A DNA stretch of 21,221 nt from Discostella pseudostelligera (Eukaryota > Bacillariophyta > Thalassiosirophyceae > Thalassiosirales > Thalassiosiraceae). This document shows, in pieces, positions 1-7,951 of the stretch (positions within the stretch are counted from its first letter, which is position 1; every line of letters starts with the position of its first letter). The notes below the pieces were generated by a model that saw only the letters and a list, made by a program, of their open reading frames with translations, was not told the DNA's origin and did not search any database. The translations under genes and the position numbers were made by a program. The stretch lies in NCBI GenBank assembly GCA_036940085.1, contig JALLBK010000430.1, positions 1 through 21,221 on the forward strand, read 5' to 3'.

Positions 1-741
1 TTATTTTTCCTAAAATCGCTCGGTTATTATGCATAACGATCCATTTCCCAAAAAAAGCGGTAACATCACCGTCAACAGGGACAACGACGGCTGCATACGC
101 GGCATACATGATGTATGATAATGGAAACTCCTCGAAACGGCGCGGTGACCATACCGCAAATGAATTGGTGGTAATTCCGGGGAGGCAGGTCGGACGTGGG
201 CGGCGTCTGCTATTGCTATCTACTGCATTAACTTTGTCATGGTCATGGTGCATGTGCATTGTGTTGGGTGTTGGTGCGCGCGCTAGCTTCAGCTGTACAC
301 GGTGGAAAAACAGGCGCGCCGGTTGGCGCCAAGATGAGCAGACGGAGATTCTGATTCCTCTGTATTTCGAAATTCGTTTCTAAAATGAGCGCTTCATGTC
401 CACGGGATTCTGTATGTAAAAAGGTACTAGTTCCTATGAGAACTCTCACGGGGTCTTGTTGTGGAAGGGTGGCATTGGCGGGTACGTTCCCGCCATCTTC
501 CGATTCTCGACATTATTTCTTCTCTCTACTCTAGATATTCCTACTGTTTTCTCTCTTCTCGCGGAGGTGCACGCGGAAGGCTCGACGCGGCAAATTTTAG
601 GCCATCGACCTCATCGAGGCGAAGGCAAAAACTGGCAAGCCATCGCCCCAGCATCTGTCTCGGTAATGAGTGAAGAATCGAGGTGGAGCGTGGAGTTTCA
701 ACATTGTTGTTGTCATCGCAGTAGTAGTTCGTCGCTCCATC
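1..741. promoter_or_regulatory. 5' flank of the first gene
   Basis: No supportable gene was found here. Open frames exist on both strands (for example 108-383 plus) but look like chance translations of mixed composition. The stretch contains a 10-bp palindrome TTGGCGCCAA (323-332), a TAGGAAC/AGTAC-type element on the minus strand (424-438), an inverted repeat GGCGGG-6 nt-CCCGCC (477-494) overlapping TTCCCGCCAT, and GGCAAATTTTAG (589-600). All four recur in similar form upstream of other genes in the window. It is therefore read as promoter and 5' leader. The transcription start cannot be placed from sequence alone. Confidence 0.4.
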
Positions 742-2193
742 ATGGAGAATTATCTCCGACAAATCGCGGACGAGACCACCAATCTCTTCGTTGCAAACAA
801 GGCCTCCACTAAATCTCGTACATCTTCGTCATACACCAAAGACAACATAATGTTCGCCGCTGCCATAGATGATGATGACAATTATGATAATGCCGAGGAA
901 TTCCAAAGTGAAACTTCGGATAGTATTGCCTCCTTCGCGGAGTGGTTCTTCTCGGATGATGACCACCTCGATGAGGACGGCGGGGCATCACCATCTCCCA
1001 CAAATCATATTGGCAACTGTTGCTCTCCAATTGGTGAGCGCAGCAATGGTGCTGCAAATCGTACTACGAAGCGTCGCATGACGAAGCAGTCGGAAAATCA
1101 TCAATACACGGAATTCATTCAGTGTGCTAAATCAAGTATTGATATCGTTTCATACATCTTAGATCCATTGGGAGATATGTTTCGCGGCACCAAGTTCTGC
1201 ATCAACTCTTGGGATGATGAGCGGAGATACCATCCCGTTGCTCATCACGACGAGACGAAGAAGACTCCTTCTCCTGAAATGAATCATTTTTCCAAAGATT
1301 TATCATTGGAATCCAACAACGAGTGTAATACAACATTTACAACTACGTCGACGAAGAGCTGTTCATTAGATACATCTACTGCATCGTCTTCTCCGTTGGC
1401 GGTTGACATGACAGCTGGCCATGCAATAGAAAATGAAAAGGACATCTCTGACGAATTAGATGATGGTCGACTCGGCATCGCTCCGATGATCATGTACAGC
1501 AACAACTTAACCAATGATGACGATGGCGGAGATCTAGTGCGCAAACTATTTGCGTCGGGCGAGAATGATTTCGTCGTTTCGTTTGGTACCAATGTGTACC
1601 GAGAAAGTTACAATGAGCAACAATTCTCCAAAACTTTATCACAAATGTTGATAGAAACGAACTATCTCCTTTCACTGACGGAGGATGCACCACACTCTCA
1701 CCATACTACGGAGGACGATCGGATTGCATTGTCTTTGGATACTAGAACGAACGAGGAAGTCCGCACAGCACCATCACCGGATCCACATGCAATATATTGT
1801 CGTCCACCGCGACAGAGGTTGCGTCTAGAGGAGAGGAAATTTCGAAAGACGCCATACTCAACATCGGATTCGCATGCCATATACTGCTGTCAGCCTCGAG
1901 TCCGAATACGCCACGAAAAGACACATGACAATATTAAGGACAAAAACAACAATACTGCAGCAAACGATGATAACAGAGTACTGCGGGAACAACCGACTGC
2001 TACCTCCGTCGCTTCTACTAATGCACCTACCTTACCAGTTACCACCACCGCAGCAACAACAACAACAGCAAAAACAACAACCTCCGCTACAACCATATAT
2101 ACCGTGACTGGTGGATGGAGCGGGGACAAATTAAAAAAGGCCAAACTGAAACGACGAGCAAAAATAATGAAAGCTAGATTGATTACTCCATAA
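742..2193 (+). CDS. Hypothetical acidic, low-complexity protein with a 29-residue tandem duplication
   Basis: A 483-residue protein of unknown function. The ATG at 742 was chosen; the frame stays open upstream to 670 but offers only a GTG there. The N-terminal third is Asp/Ser-rich. Two stretches look foldable: roughly residues 130-170, and a segment around residues 270-330 that includes DFVVSFGTNVYRESYNEQQF. Residues 349-353 and 378-382 are both HAIYC, each followed by a Pro-Arg/Arg-rich tail, which marks a diverged duplication of 29 residues (87 bp). A Thr/Ala/Asn-rich linker then leads to a basic C-terminus (KLKKAKLKRRAKIMKAR) that could bind nucleic acid or act as a nuclear signal; that is inference. 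No signal peptide or membrane segment is seen when the ATG at 742 is used. The long uninterrupted frame is the main evidence for a gene. Confidence 0.7.
   Translation: MENYLRQIADETTNLFVANKASTKSRTSSSYTKDNIMFAAAIDDDDNYDNAEEFQSETSDSIASFAEWFFSDDDHLDEDGGASPSPTNHIGNCCSPIGERSNGAANRTTKRRMTKQSENHQYTEFIQCAKSSIDIVSYILDPLGDMFRGTKFCINSWDDERRYHPVAHHDETKKTPSPEMNHFSKDLSLESNNECNTTFTTTSTKSCSLDTSTASSSPLAVDMTAGHAIENEKDISDELDDGRLGIAPMIMYSNNLTNDDDGGDLVRKLFASGENDFVVSFGTNVYRESYNEQQFSKTLSQMLIETNYLLSLTEDAPHSHHTTEDDRIALSLDTRTNEEVRTAPSPDPHAIYCRPPRQRLRLEERKFRKTPYSTSDSHAIYCCQPRVRIRHEKTHDNIKDKNNNTAANDDNRVLREQPTATSVASTNAPTLPVTTTAATTTTAKTTTSATTIYTVTGGWSGDKLKKAKLKRRAKIMKARLITP
1777..1920 (+). repeat. Diverged 87-bp tandem duplication inside the first gene
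   Basis: Two successive units encode D-P-HAIYC-RPPRQRLRLEE and D-S-HAIYC-CQPRVRIRHEK. The His codons lie at 1786 and 1873, exactly 87 bp apart. Many third positions differ while the protein pattern is kept, which suggests an old duplication under constraint and not a recent slippage product. Confidence 0.7.
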
Positions 2194-2587
2194 CAACATG
2201 AAGCGAGATTGATATTATTCATATTGAGACACGGTTACAGTTCATCCCCAACTAGTTTGGGTCGATGCAACTTCTTAACATGATGGCAAATAATTCATAC
2301 AATACTCTATTTTAAACCACAACATAGCAATCGACAGCAACTTCCTTTTTGTTGTTCTCCTTTCTACTCGTATCGATAATAAAGTTACTGATATTCTTGA
2401 AAGAACAAGTGGCAGATTGCCGTTCTTACACGTGGCAAATTTTAGCGGGAGAGCTTCCGAAACAGCTGGACGGACGACGGACTGCCGACGACGACAGTCA
2501 TCACCACCATGCACCATGAACCATCAAGTCGTCAATATCCGACGGTAGTGAGACCCGCCCTCTCCTACACCATACGATATCAATATC
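2194..2587. promoter_or_regulatory. Intergenic region upstream of the aminopeptidase
   Basis: About 390 bp between tandem plus-strand genes, so it must hold the 3' end of the first and the promoter of the second. It contains an E-box/G-box CACGTG (2429-2434) immediately followed by GGCAAATTTTAG (2434-2445). The same 12-mer occurs at 589-600 ahead of the first gene, at almost the same distance from the start codon (142 bp there, 143 bp here, counting to the ATG at 2588). No gene is seen in it. Confidence 0.4.
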
Positions 2588-4801
2588 ATGCCCATGGTCG
2601 TCATTTCTCACAACTGCAATCGAATCATCAATTTTTCATCGTCAACTATGCGCGCCAATCGCAGTCCCTCCCTTTTCGTCATCCTGGCCAGAATTGTTGG
2701 GAGTAGTAATAATTTCAGCAGCAGCATCACTCCCTCCACGGCATGGGCTCCACCGCCATCCATCACCATTCCACACCGTAGAGTGCGCAGCTATGCCAAC
2801 AGCCACCTCCGTCATTCATCGGTGTCAAAATGCAGATTTCCGACCAGTCATCGCGGCAATATTGCCTTGCGCTCCACATCCACCACTACTTCTGCTTACG
2901 ATGGCGACAACACCAATGACATTGAAAATAGCAACAGCAACAGCAGCAGCAGCAAACAACCAAAGAAGAATACATCGTTCATGCCACCACTATCCTCCTC
3001 CTCTTCTCCTTCCTCAACATTCAACACTTTCAACCTCTACAATGATCATTTACAATTGGCCAACGAGGCTATGCAATTCATTGACAATTCACCAGATCCA
3101 TTCCATGTGATTCAATCGGCATCCATGGCATTGGAATCCGCAGGATTTATCGAATGGAATGATATCGATGGTGATGATGCATTGCATCCCGGTGGCAAAT
3201 ATTACTTCACTCGGAACAAATCCACACTAGTCGCCTTCGCTATTGGCAACCACTATCAACCATCTCATGGATTCAAAATCATTGGCTCCCATACCGATTC
3301 ACCCAATTTAAAGATCAAACCCTACTCGAAACGCACATTGTCGAAAGATGGTGGAGTGAGTGGTATGATGCAATTATCGGTGGAATGTTATGGTGGTGGA
3401 TTGTGGCATACGTGGTTTGATCGAGATTTGGGGGTGAGTGGACGGGTGTTTGTTAGGGAAGAAGATTTCGAAGATGCTGGTGGCGATAATGAATCGAAGG
3501 ATGATGGCAACGAGGATAATAGTACCGTTGCTGCAAAGTCGAGGAGGATTCGTCAGGTAAGACAAGCTGTTATTGCTGCATACGTAGTCTTGTACAATGC
3601 ATTAATATGCTCAATTCCGTCTGCAAACTACATGCTCACATTTTGTTTGTATTGCCTATCTTCTCTTCCCCTATCCTACACAGGAGCTTGTTAAAATTGA
3701 TCGAGCCATACTTCGGATTCCCAATCTAGCAATACATTTGCAGACCGCATCCGAACGTGAGGCATTTTCATTTAATAAAGAGGATCATTTGGCGCCAATC
3801 ATCGCAATGGCGGTGAAGAAATCTCTCGGCGGAGGCGTTAGTACTAATGCGAAAAATGGAGGTGACACCATCGCCAACAACTCGGAGAGTCACGAGAATA
3901 GTGAATGGATGAAACATCAAGAGCCACTACTAGTGCAACTCCTTGCATCCCACTTGGACGTGGACGAAAAGAGCATTGTCGACTTTGAGCTCAATTTGTT
4001 CGACGTCCAACGTGCGTCACTTGGTGGAGCACACTCCGAATTTCTACATTCGGCACGGTTGGATAATCTTGCTAGTTGTTTCTTATCGTTGAAAGGATTG
4101 ATTGAACATGTACAACATGATGGATTGGAGAAGGATTCGGATATTTCCATGATTGCAATGTTTGATCATGAAGAAGGTAAGGAATTTGATTGTATGCAAG
4201 GGACAATGATCGTATTGTCATAGGATTTCTTCAACTGGTCACTAAAATACACACACTTGCGCTCCTTATAACAGTGGGGAGTTCATCGGCAACAGGAGCA
4301 GGAAGTCCCATCGTCGGCGAGGCAGTAAAGCGCATAAGTCATGCATTGGGTGCCTACGATCCCATCCTCTACGATCGTGCTATTCGACGTAGTTTCGTCC
4401 TCAGCGTCGATCAGGCCCATGCCGTCCATCCCAACTATGCCTCGAAGCATGAAAAGAACCACGGTCCAAAAATGAATGGTGGCATGGTCATAAAGCGGAA
4501 TTCAAATCAACGATATGCCACAAATGCAGTTACTGGACTTATTATACGAGAGATTGCCCGACGCGCGGGGCTTCCTCCCGTGCAAGAATTTGTGGTCCGG
4601 AATGATTGTGGATGTGGGAGTACCATCGGACCTGTGATTAGTACCAATACCGGCATACGGGCAATCGATATGGGCTGTCCTCAGTTGTCGATGCATTCGA
4701 TTCGGGAGACGATGGGCGTGAGGGACTTGACTCATGGACTCGCGTTGTTTCGAGCATTCTTTACTGACTTTAGTTCCGTCGACGGTAGCATTGAAGCGTA
4801 A
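2588..4801 (+). CDS. DNPEP: Aspartyl aminopeptidase (peptidase family M18), three exons
   Basis: Exons 2588-3556, 3684-4176 and 4275-4801 join to a 662-residue protein. M18 enzymes are zinc peptidases that remove N-terminal Asp/Glu. Family landmarks in order: GSHTDSP (H235, D237), YGGGLWHTWFDRDLGVSGRV, FDHEEVGSSSATGAGSP (E486, E487; the second intron splits the Val codon), SVDQAHAVHPNY (D533), NQRYATNA, GCGSTIGP and MHSIRE (H628). These match the metal and catalytic positions of DNPEP-type enzymes, so activity is expected. The protein exceeds the usual 450-500 residues because of a Ser/Thr/Asn-rich N-terminal extension of about 145 residues, plus an Asp/Glu/Asn-rich loop near the first splice site. 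The extension includes a hydrophobic stretch and STAWAP, resembling a diatom plastid leader. Met21 (2648) is an alternative start. An AATAAA at 4805-4810 follows the stop directly. Confidence 0.95.
3557..3683 (+). other. Intron 1 of the aminopeptidase gene (127 bp, phase 0)
   Basis: The donor is CAG/GTAAGA and the acceptor is CTACACAG/GAG. Removing it joins RRIRQ to ELVKIDRAILRIPNLAIH and restores continuous M18 sequence. The unspliced frame hits a stop shortly before the acceptor's exon frame can resume. Confidence 0.92.
4177..4274 (+). other. Intron 2 of the aminopeptidase gene (98 bp, phase 1)
   Basis: The donor is GAAG/GTAAGG and the acceptor is TAACAG/TGG. Splicing rebuilds the diagnostic metal-site motif HEEVGSSS, with the Val codon made from both exons. 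Without splicing the frame terminates at 4223. Confidence 0.95.
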
Positions 4802-5045
4802 TACAATAAATATGGATTCTATCATCCTCGTCTATTGACTATTCATCTCAATCTCTCATATTTCAATTCCACCCAAAAGAGGTAGAAGTCACGTCATAAT
4901 GATTTTGGTGATTAGAACGATTACAAATGAGTGTTTACGTAACGAAATGTTCTTCACTGTTGTTTGTCAATGAAATTCATCCACTCAAAACAATTCTTTC
5001 CCCCATTAGGATGCACCATCATCCTCTCTCTCTCTCTCTCTAAAT
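4802..5045. other. Convergent 3' intergenic region with a CT microsatellite
   Basis: About 240 bp between two converging genes. It carries AATAAA (4805-4810) for the plus-strand gene and a CT dinucleotide run (5024-5041) touching the 3' end of the minus-strand gene. No coding signal was seen. Confidence 0.5.
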
Positions 5046-6857
5046 CTAAAGTGCCGCACAGAGCAATCCCTCACCACAACGTGTTTCCGTTCCACATTCA
5101 ATAATCTTACCCACAAATGTCATATCGGCCTCCTTCTTTCTATCCTCCTTCTTCTTCATCCGCACCTCTTCGTATGATGATGAGTGTGCCACACCACCAC
5201 CACCACCACTGGCATGATTCCGTGATGATGACGGACAACAATCGTCCCCTGTAGTTGTATCATTGAGGTTACCACAAAGGTAGAGTCCGCAGAATTGTAG
5301 GTCCTCCATGAGTGATTGAAGGATGGTAGTGGCGGTAGTTGCAGCAGTAGTCGCAGTCGGTGAAGGTGAGGAAGTGGAGGATGTTGCTGCAGCTGACGGT
5401 GAAGATTTATTATTGTTGTTCATGGTAGGAGTAGATGTTCGTGAGGCCTTGAACTTGTTGTACGAAAGTTGAACATCCTCGAAGAAGTCATTGATGAAGT
5501 TATTGCTGCCCTTGGATTTGCCGCCCTTGTCGGTGGCGTTGATTTTACTGTCGTCGTGGTCATCAGTTATGCCATCGTGCTTGTGGATCGACGAAGTCTC
5601 CATTGCTGCGGAATGGCAACTGCTATTAGTAGTACCTGCAGCTGCAGAATCCCGTGAGTAGGTTTCAGTGATGATGGTGGTGTTGGCAGTAGTAACCGGG
5701 ATGGTGGTGGAGGCAGCAAATCCACTGTCCCCTCCTCCGCTACTCGGTGTCGCCACAGCCCTTGCCAAATTGAATCTTGCACTCTTTGAATTATTATTAT
5801 TCATCTTGTTGTACTCCGAAGAAGCAAGATAATGATGCCTCAATTGAGCACTCTTTAAACCCTTCAATAGTAGTGCTTCATCATCCATACCACCACTACT
5901 ACCACGATCACCACCGGTTCGTTCACTAATTTCCGAAATGACACTCTGATCACATGGTTGTGCCGAGTGCAGTAGGCTGGTCATGCCCATGTTGTAATCG
6001 GCATCGGAGCTGTCAAATGTCGAAGTGGGATTGTTAATCTGTTGTCGATGCTGTTGCATCTGCTGCACTACCTTCGTCTTTCCACTCGAGTTGATTCTAC
6101 CATTGCTAATGCAATTATTGCTAACACCACCACTAAATCCGCCACCGTTACCAGTACTGCTACTAATGGGACTTGGACTACTGCCCGTAGTACCAGCACC
6201 CGTAATTAAACCATCACCCCGTTGTCCAGCACCCGCAGCTTGCATGACTGTATCATCAAAGAAACTCCAACTAACATTGGAACTTAGACCAGTCTCATTG
6301 GTGGCGACGGTAACTCTATCAAAACTAAATTCCGAAATGCCACTTTCCGAAGTATTCGATGTGGCTGATCGTCGTGAAGATGATAGTGATAGTGCATGAG
6401 GTTGGAGTAGATTTAGTTTCGTAGCGGGAGAAGGTTGGCTATCGTCGAAGGTGAAGTGATTATGAGGACCGGCGGCAATATCTCCACCATTCAAGTTACT
6501 GTTCTTCTTCTTCATTTTTCGAGTTGGGGAGGAGCCCTCGTCGCCACTACTCCAACTACTGTCGTAACTGGCATGGAGACTGGCCGTGGTGGCGGTGGTG
6601 CCGCCACATTCATCGAGACTGCTGCTGCCACTGCTGACTGCAGCGCCTGCCTTGGGCTTGTGTTTACCAAACTTGCCAAATCGTCGACTTTTGCCACGAG
6701 TCTTTACCGGTGAGGAGTACTTGGCACCACCGCGGCTGCTACTACCGGCACTACTGCCGCTACTGCGGGTGGGTGAATCATCAAATTCAAACCGCGGAAT
6801 TGGATCAGGAAAGTCAAAGACTAGATCTGATTTGGGATTGTTGATGGTCGTCGTCAT
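5046..6857 (-). CDS. Ser/Asn/Thr-rich protein of unknown function ending in CAAL
   Basis: A 603-residue protein, largely predicted disordered, with no recognised domain. The start is the ATG at 6857, the first in a long open frame. Visible features: recurring Phe-Asp boxes (FEFDDS 23-28, FTFDDS 135-140, EFSFD 176-180, WSFFDD 197-202), a basic patch RGKSRRFGKFGKHKPKAG near 54-71, a later segment INDFFEDVQLSYNKFKAS, and a C-terminal block MEDLQFCGLYLCGN. A charged Lys/Glu stretch then leads into a Cys-containing tail ending CGEGLLCAAL. The last four residues fit a CaaX prenylation box with Leu at the end, the type favoured by geranylgeranyltransferase I. The Phe-Asp boxes look like short linear binding motifs. 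Both readings are inference; the open frame itself and its biased codon pattern support a real gene. Confidence 0.75.
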   Translation of the reverse strand: MTTTINNPKSDLVFDFPDPIPRFEFDDSPTRSSGSSAGSSSRGGAKYSSPVKTRGKSRRFGKFGKHKPKAGAAVSSGSSSLDECGGTTATTASLHASYDSSWSSGDEGSSPTRKMKKKNSNLNGGDIAAGPHNHFTFDDSQPSPATKLNLLQPHALSLSSSRRSATSNTSESGISEFSFDRVTVATNETGLSSNVSWSFFDDTVMQAAGAGQRGDGLITGAGTTGSSPSPISSSTGNGGGFSGGVSNNCISNGRINSSGKTKVVQQMQQHRQQINNPTSTFDSSDADYNMGMTSLLHSAQPCDQSVISEISERTGGDRGSSGGMDDEALLLKGLKSAQLRHHYLASSEYNKMNNNNSKSARFNLARAVATPSSGGGDSGFAASTTIPVTTANTTIITETYSRDSAAAGTTNSSCHSAAMETSSIHKHDGITDDHDDSKINATDKGGKSKGSNNFINDFFEDVQLSYNKFKASRTSTPTMNNNNKSSPSAAATSSTSSPSPTATTAATTATTILQSLMEDLQFCGLYLCGNLNDTTTGDDCCPSSSRNHASGGGGGVAHSSSYEEVRMKKKEDRKKEADMTFVGKIIECGTETRCGEGLLCAAL

Positions 6858-7247
6858 GATGAGAGTTGATATCTATTATTTGAGGAGAATGATCGAAACT
6901 GGGGACCCAAGTGGCGCTATCTCGTCTTGTTCATTCTAACAATTCTAGAGAGGTTTGATTGACACCCTTCAGGATTTTGAATTAAAATATGGATGATGGT
7001 TCGGATAGCTCCAAGCAGAAGGGTAGCAAAAAATTATAATAATTTGAAAGGTAGTGAGAGGAGAACTGTTGGTGGTGGTTATCGTAGGGACGGCCGGCAA
7101 CTCTCCGTCCTGCGAGGCCAAGAAGTCTGCAATGCCTCTGCCCTTTTCCTTTCCATCCAATCCGTCATCATCAGCCTCTCTTTGCCTTTGCTTTCCTGCC
7201 TTTCGATGCGATAGATGCCCCGCGCTAATCATGTTCATGTTGGTACT

Positions 7248-7277
7248 TGCTTGGCACTGCTTGGCACTGCTTGGCAT
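7248..7277 (+). repeat. Three tandem copies of TGCTTGGCAC
   Basis: The 10-mer TGCTTGGCAC occurs at 7248-7257 and 7258-7267, and with one final-base change at 7268-7277. It lies in the non-coding region upstream of the minus-strand CAAL gene. No function is assigned. Confidence 0.85.
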
Positions 7278-7464
7278 TTGGCCATCGACGGCTTTCTTGT
7301 AACCGGACGAATTTGAATTGGGGGGCTGGACCTGTTTGCACATGACTTCACATAGGTCTTACTATTGAATTGAGAAGTCGCGTTTTGATATAAAGAAGAA
7401 GGGCAAAACTCCGACGAGGCGGAGAGTTCCTCGTATTATTTGCTCCTCCTCACAAACCCACACC

Positions 7465-7480
7465 TACGTGGCGCCACGTA
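7465..7480. promoter_or_regulatory. Perfect 16-bp palindrome TACGTGGCGCCACGTA
   Basis: Both arms contain ACGTGGC, the core seen in G-box/ABRE-type bZIP sites in plants. The full 16-mer equals its own reverse complement. Position in a divergent promoter region supports a dimeric transcription-factor site; that role is inferred. Confidence 0.5.
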
Positions 7481-7644
7481 CAAGACACATCTTGAATTGG
7501 AAAGACAAACGTCCAATCTTTCTGTGTCAGTGCCCTCTCCGAGAAACACATCATTCTTTTGGCTGTCACATGCCATACACTTGTCCTCACGTTCACCTAA
7601 ATCAGAAGCTTTTAGTGCCATAAAACTGCCGTTCGTTTCTCGTT

Positions 7645-7706
7645 TTTGAATTTGAATTCATTTGAATGTCAAATTTGAATTTAAATTTGAATTGCATTTA
7701 AATCGA
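7645..7706. repeat. AT-rich island with five TTTGAAT words
   Basis: TTTGAAT starts at 7645, 7651, 7661, 7674 and 7686, interspersed with ATTTAAAT-like self-complementary steps. The stretch is far more AT-rich than its surroundings. It lies about 250-300 bp ahead of the exosome gene start. Confidence 0.7.
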
Positions 7707-7951
7707 ATGAGTGCTTATGTAGGAATTAGTACTACTTTGTATTGTCATTGGCTAGTAGTTCCTATGTGAAATGAATTTAGCTTAGGAATCAGTACATGAT
7801 TTACATGATTTCGTGACGAAAGGGCTCGAGAGGTCGTCTGCCGTCGCCCGTCAATACCATTGCCATCACGAGATCTTATGTTGGTTGATGGGTTGTTCGG
7901 CCAGATTTTCAGCGGCAGCGCCCACCACCTCAAACCACCATCACCATCACC

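Larger units (their letters stand above)
6858..7951. promoter_or_regulatory. Divergent intergenic region between the CAAL protein and the exosome gene
   Basis: About 1.1 kb that must contain promoters for both flanking genes. A 124-codon minus-strand frame (6969-7343) is open but has no recognisable protein and no clear splice link to the downstream gene, so it is not called. The region holds three tandem copies of a 10-mer (7248-7277), a perfect 16-bp palindrome (7465-7480), an AT-rich island with five TTTGAAT words (7645-7692), and three related TAGGAA-type elements (7720-7732, 7752-7768 on the minus strand, 7783-7795). Confidence 0.4.

Noticed and set aside
108..383. 91-codon plus-strand frame with a hydrophobic stretch that could mimic a signal peptide
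   Set aside because: No family resemblance, mixed composition, and a minus-strand frame overlaps it over part of its length. It is treated as 5' flank.
4190..4274. Upstream extension of the third aminopeptidase exon as a separate gene start
   Set aside because: The sequence is the second intron. Only from 4275 does the M18 motif VGSSSATGAGSP resume.
5024..5041. CT run as a polypyrimidine tract
   Set aside because: It lies just outside the stop codon of the minus-strand gene, and no AG-bounded exon follows on the plus strand. A simple microsatellite is the simpler reading.
6969..7343. 124-codon minus-strand frame as an upstream exon of the CAAL gene
   Set aside because: It includes the 10-mer tandem repeat, lacks a clear donor site, and the downstream gene has its own good ATG.
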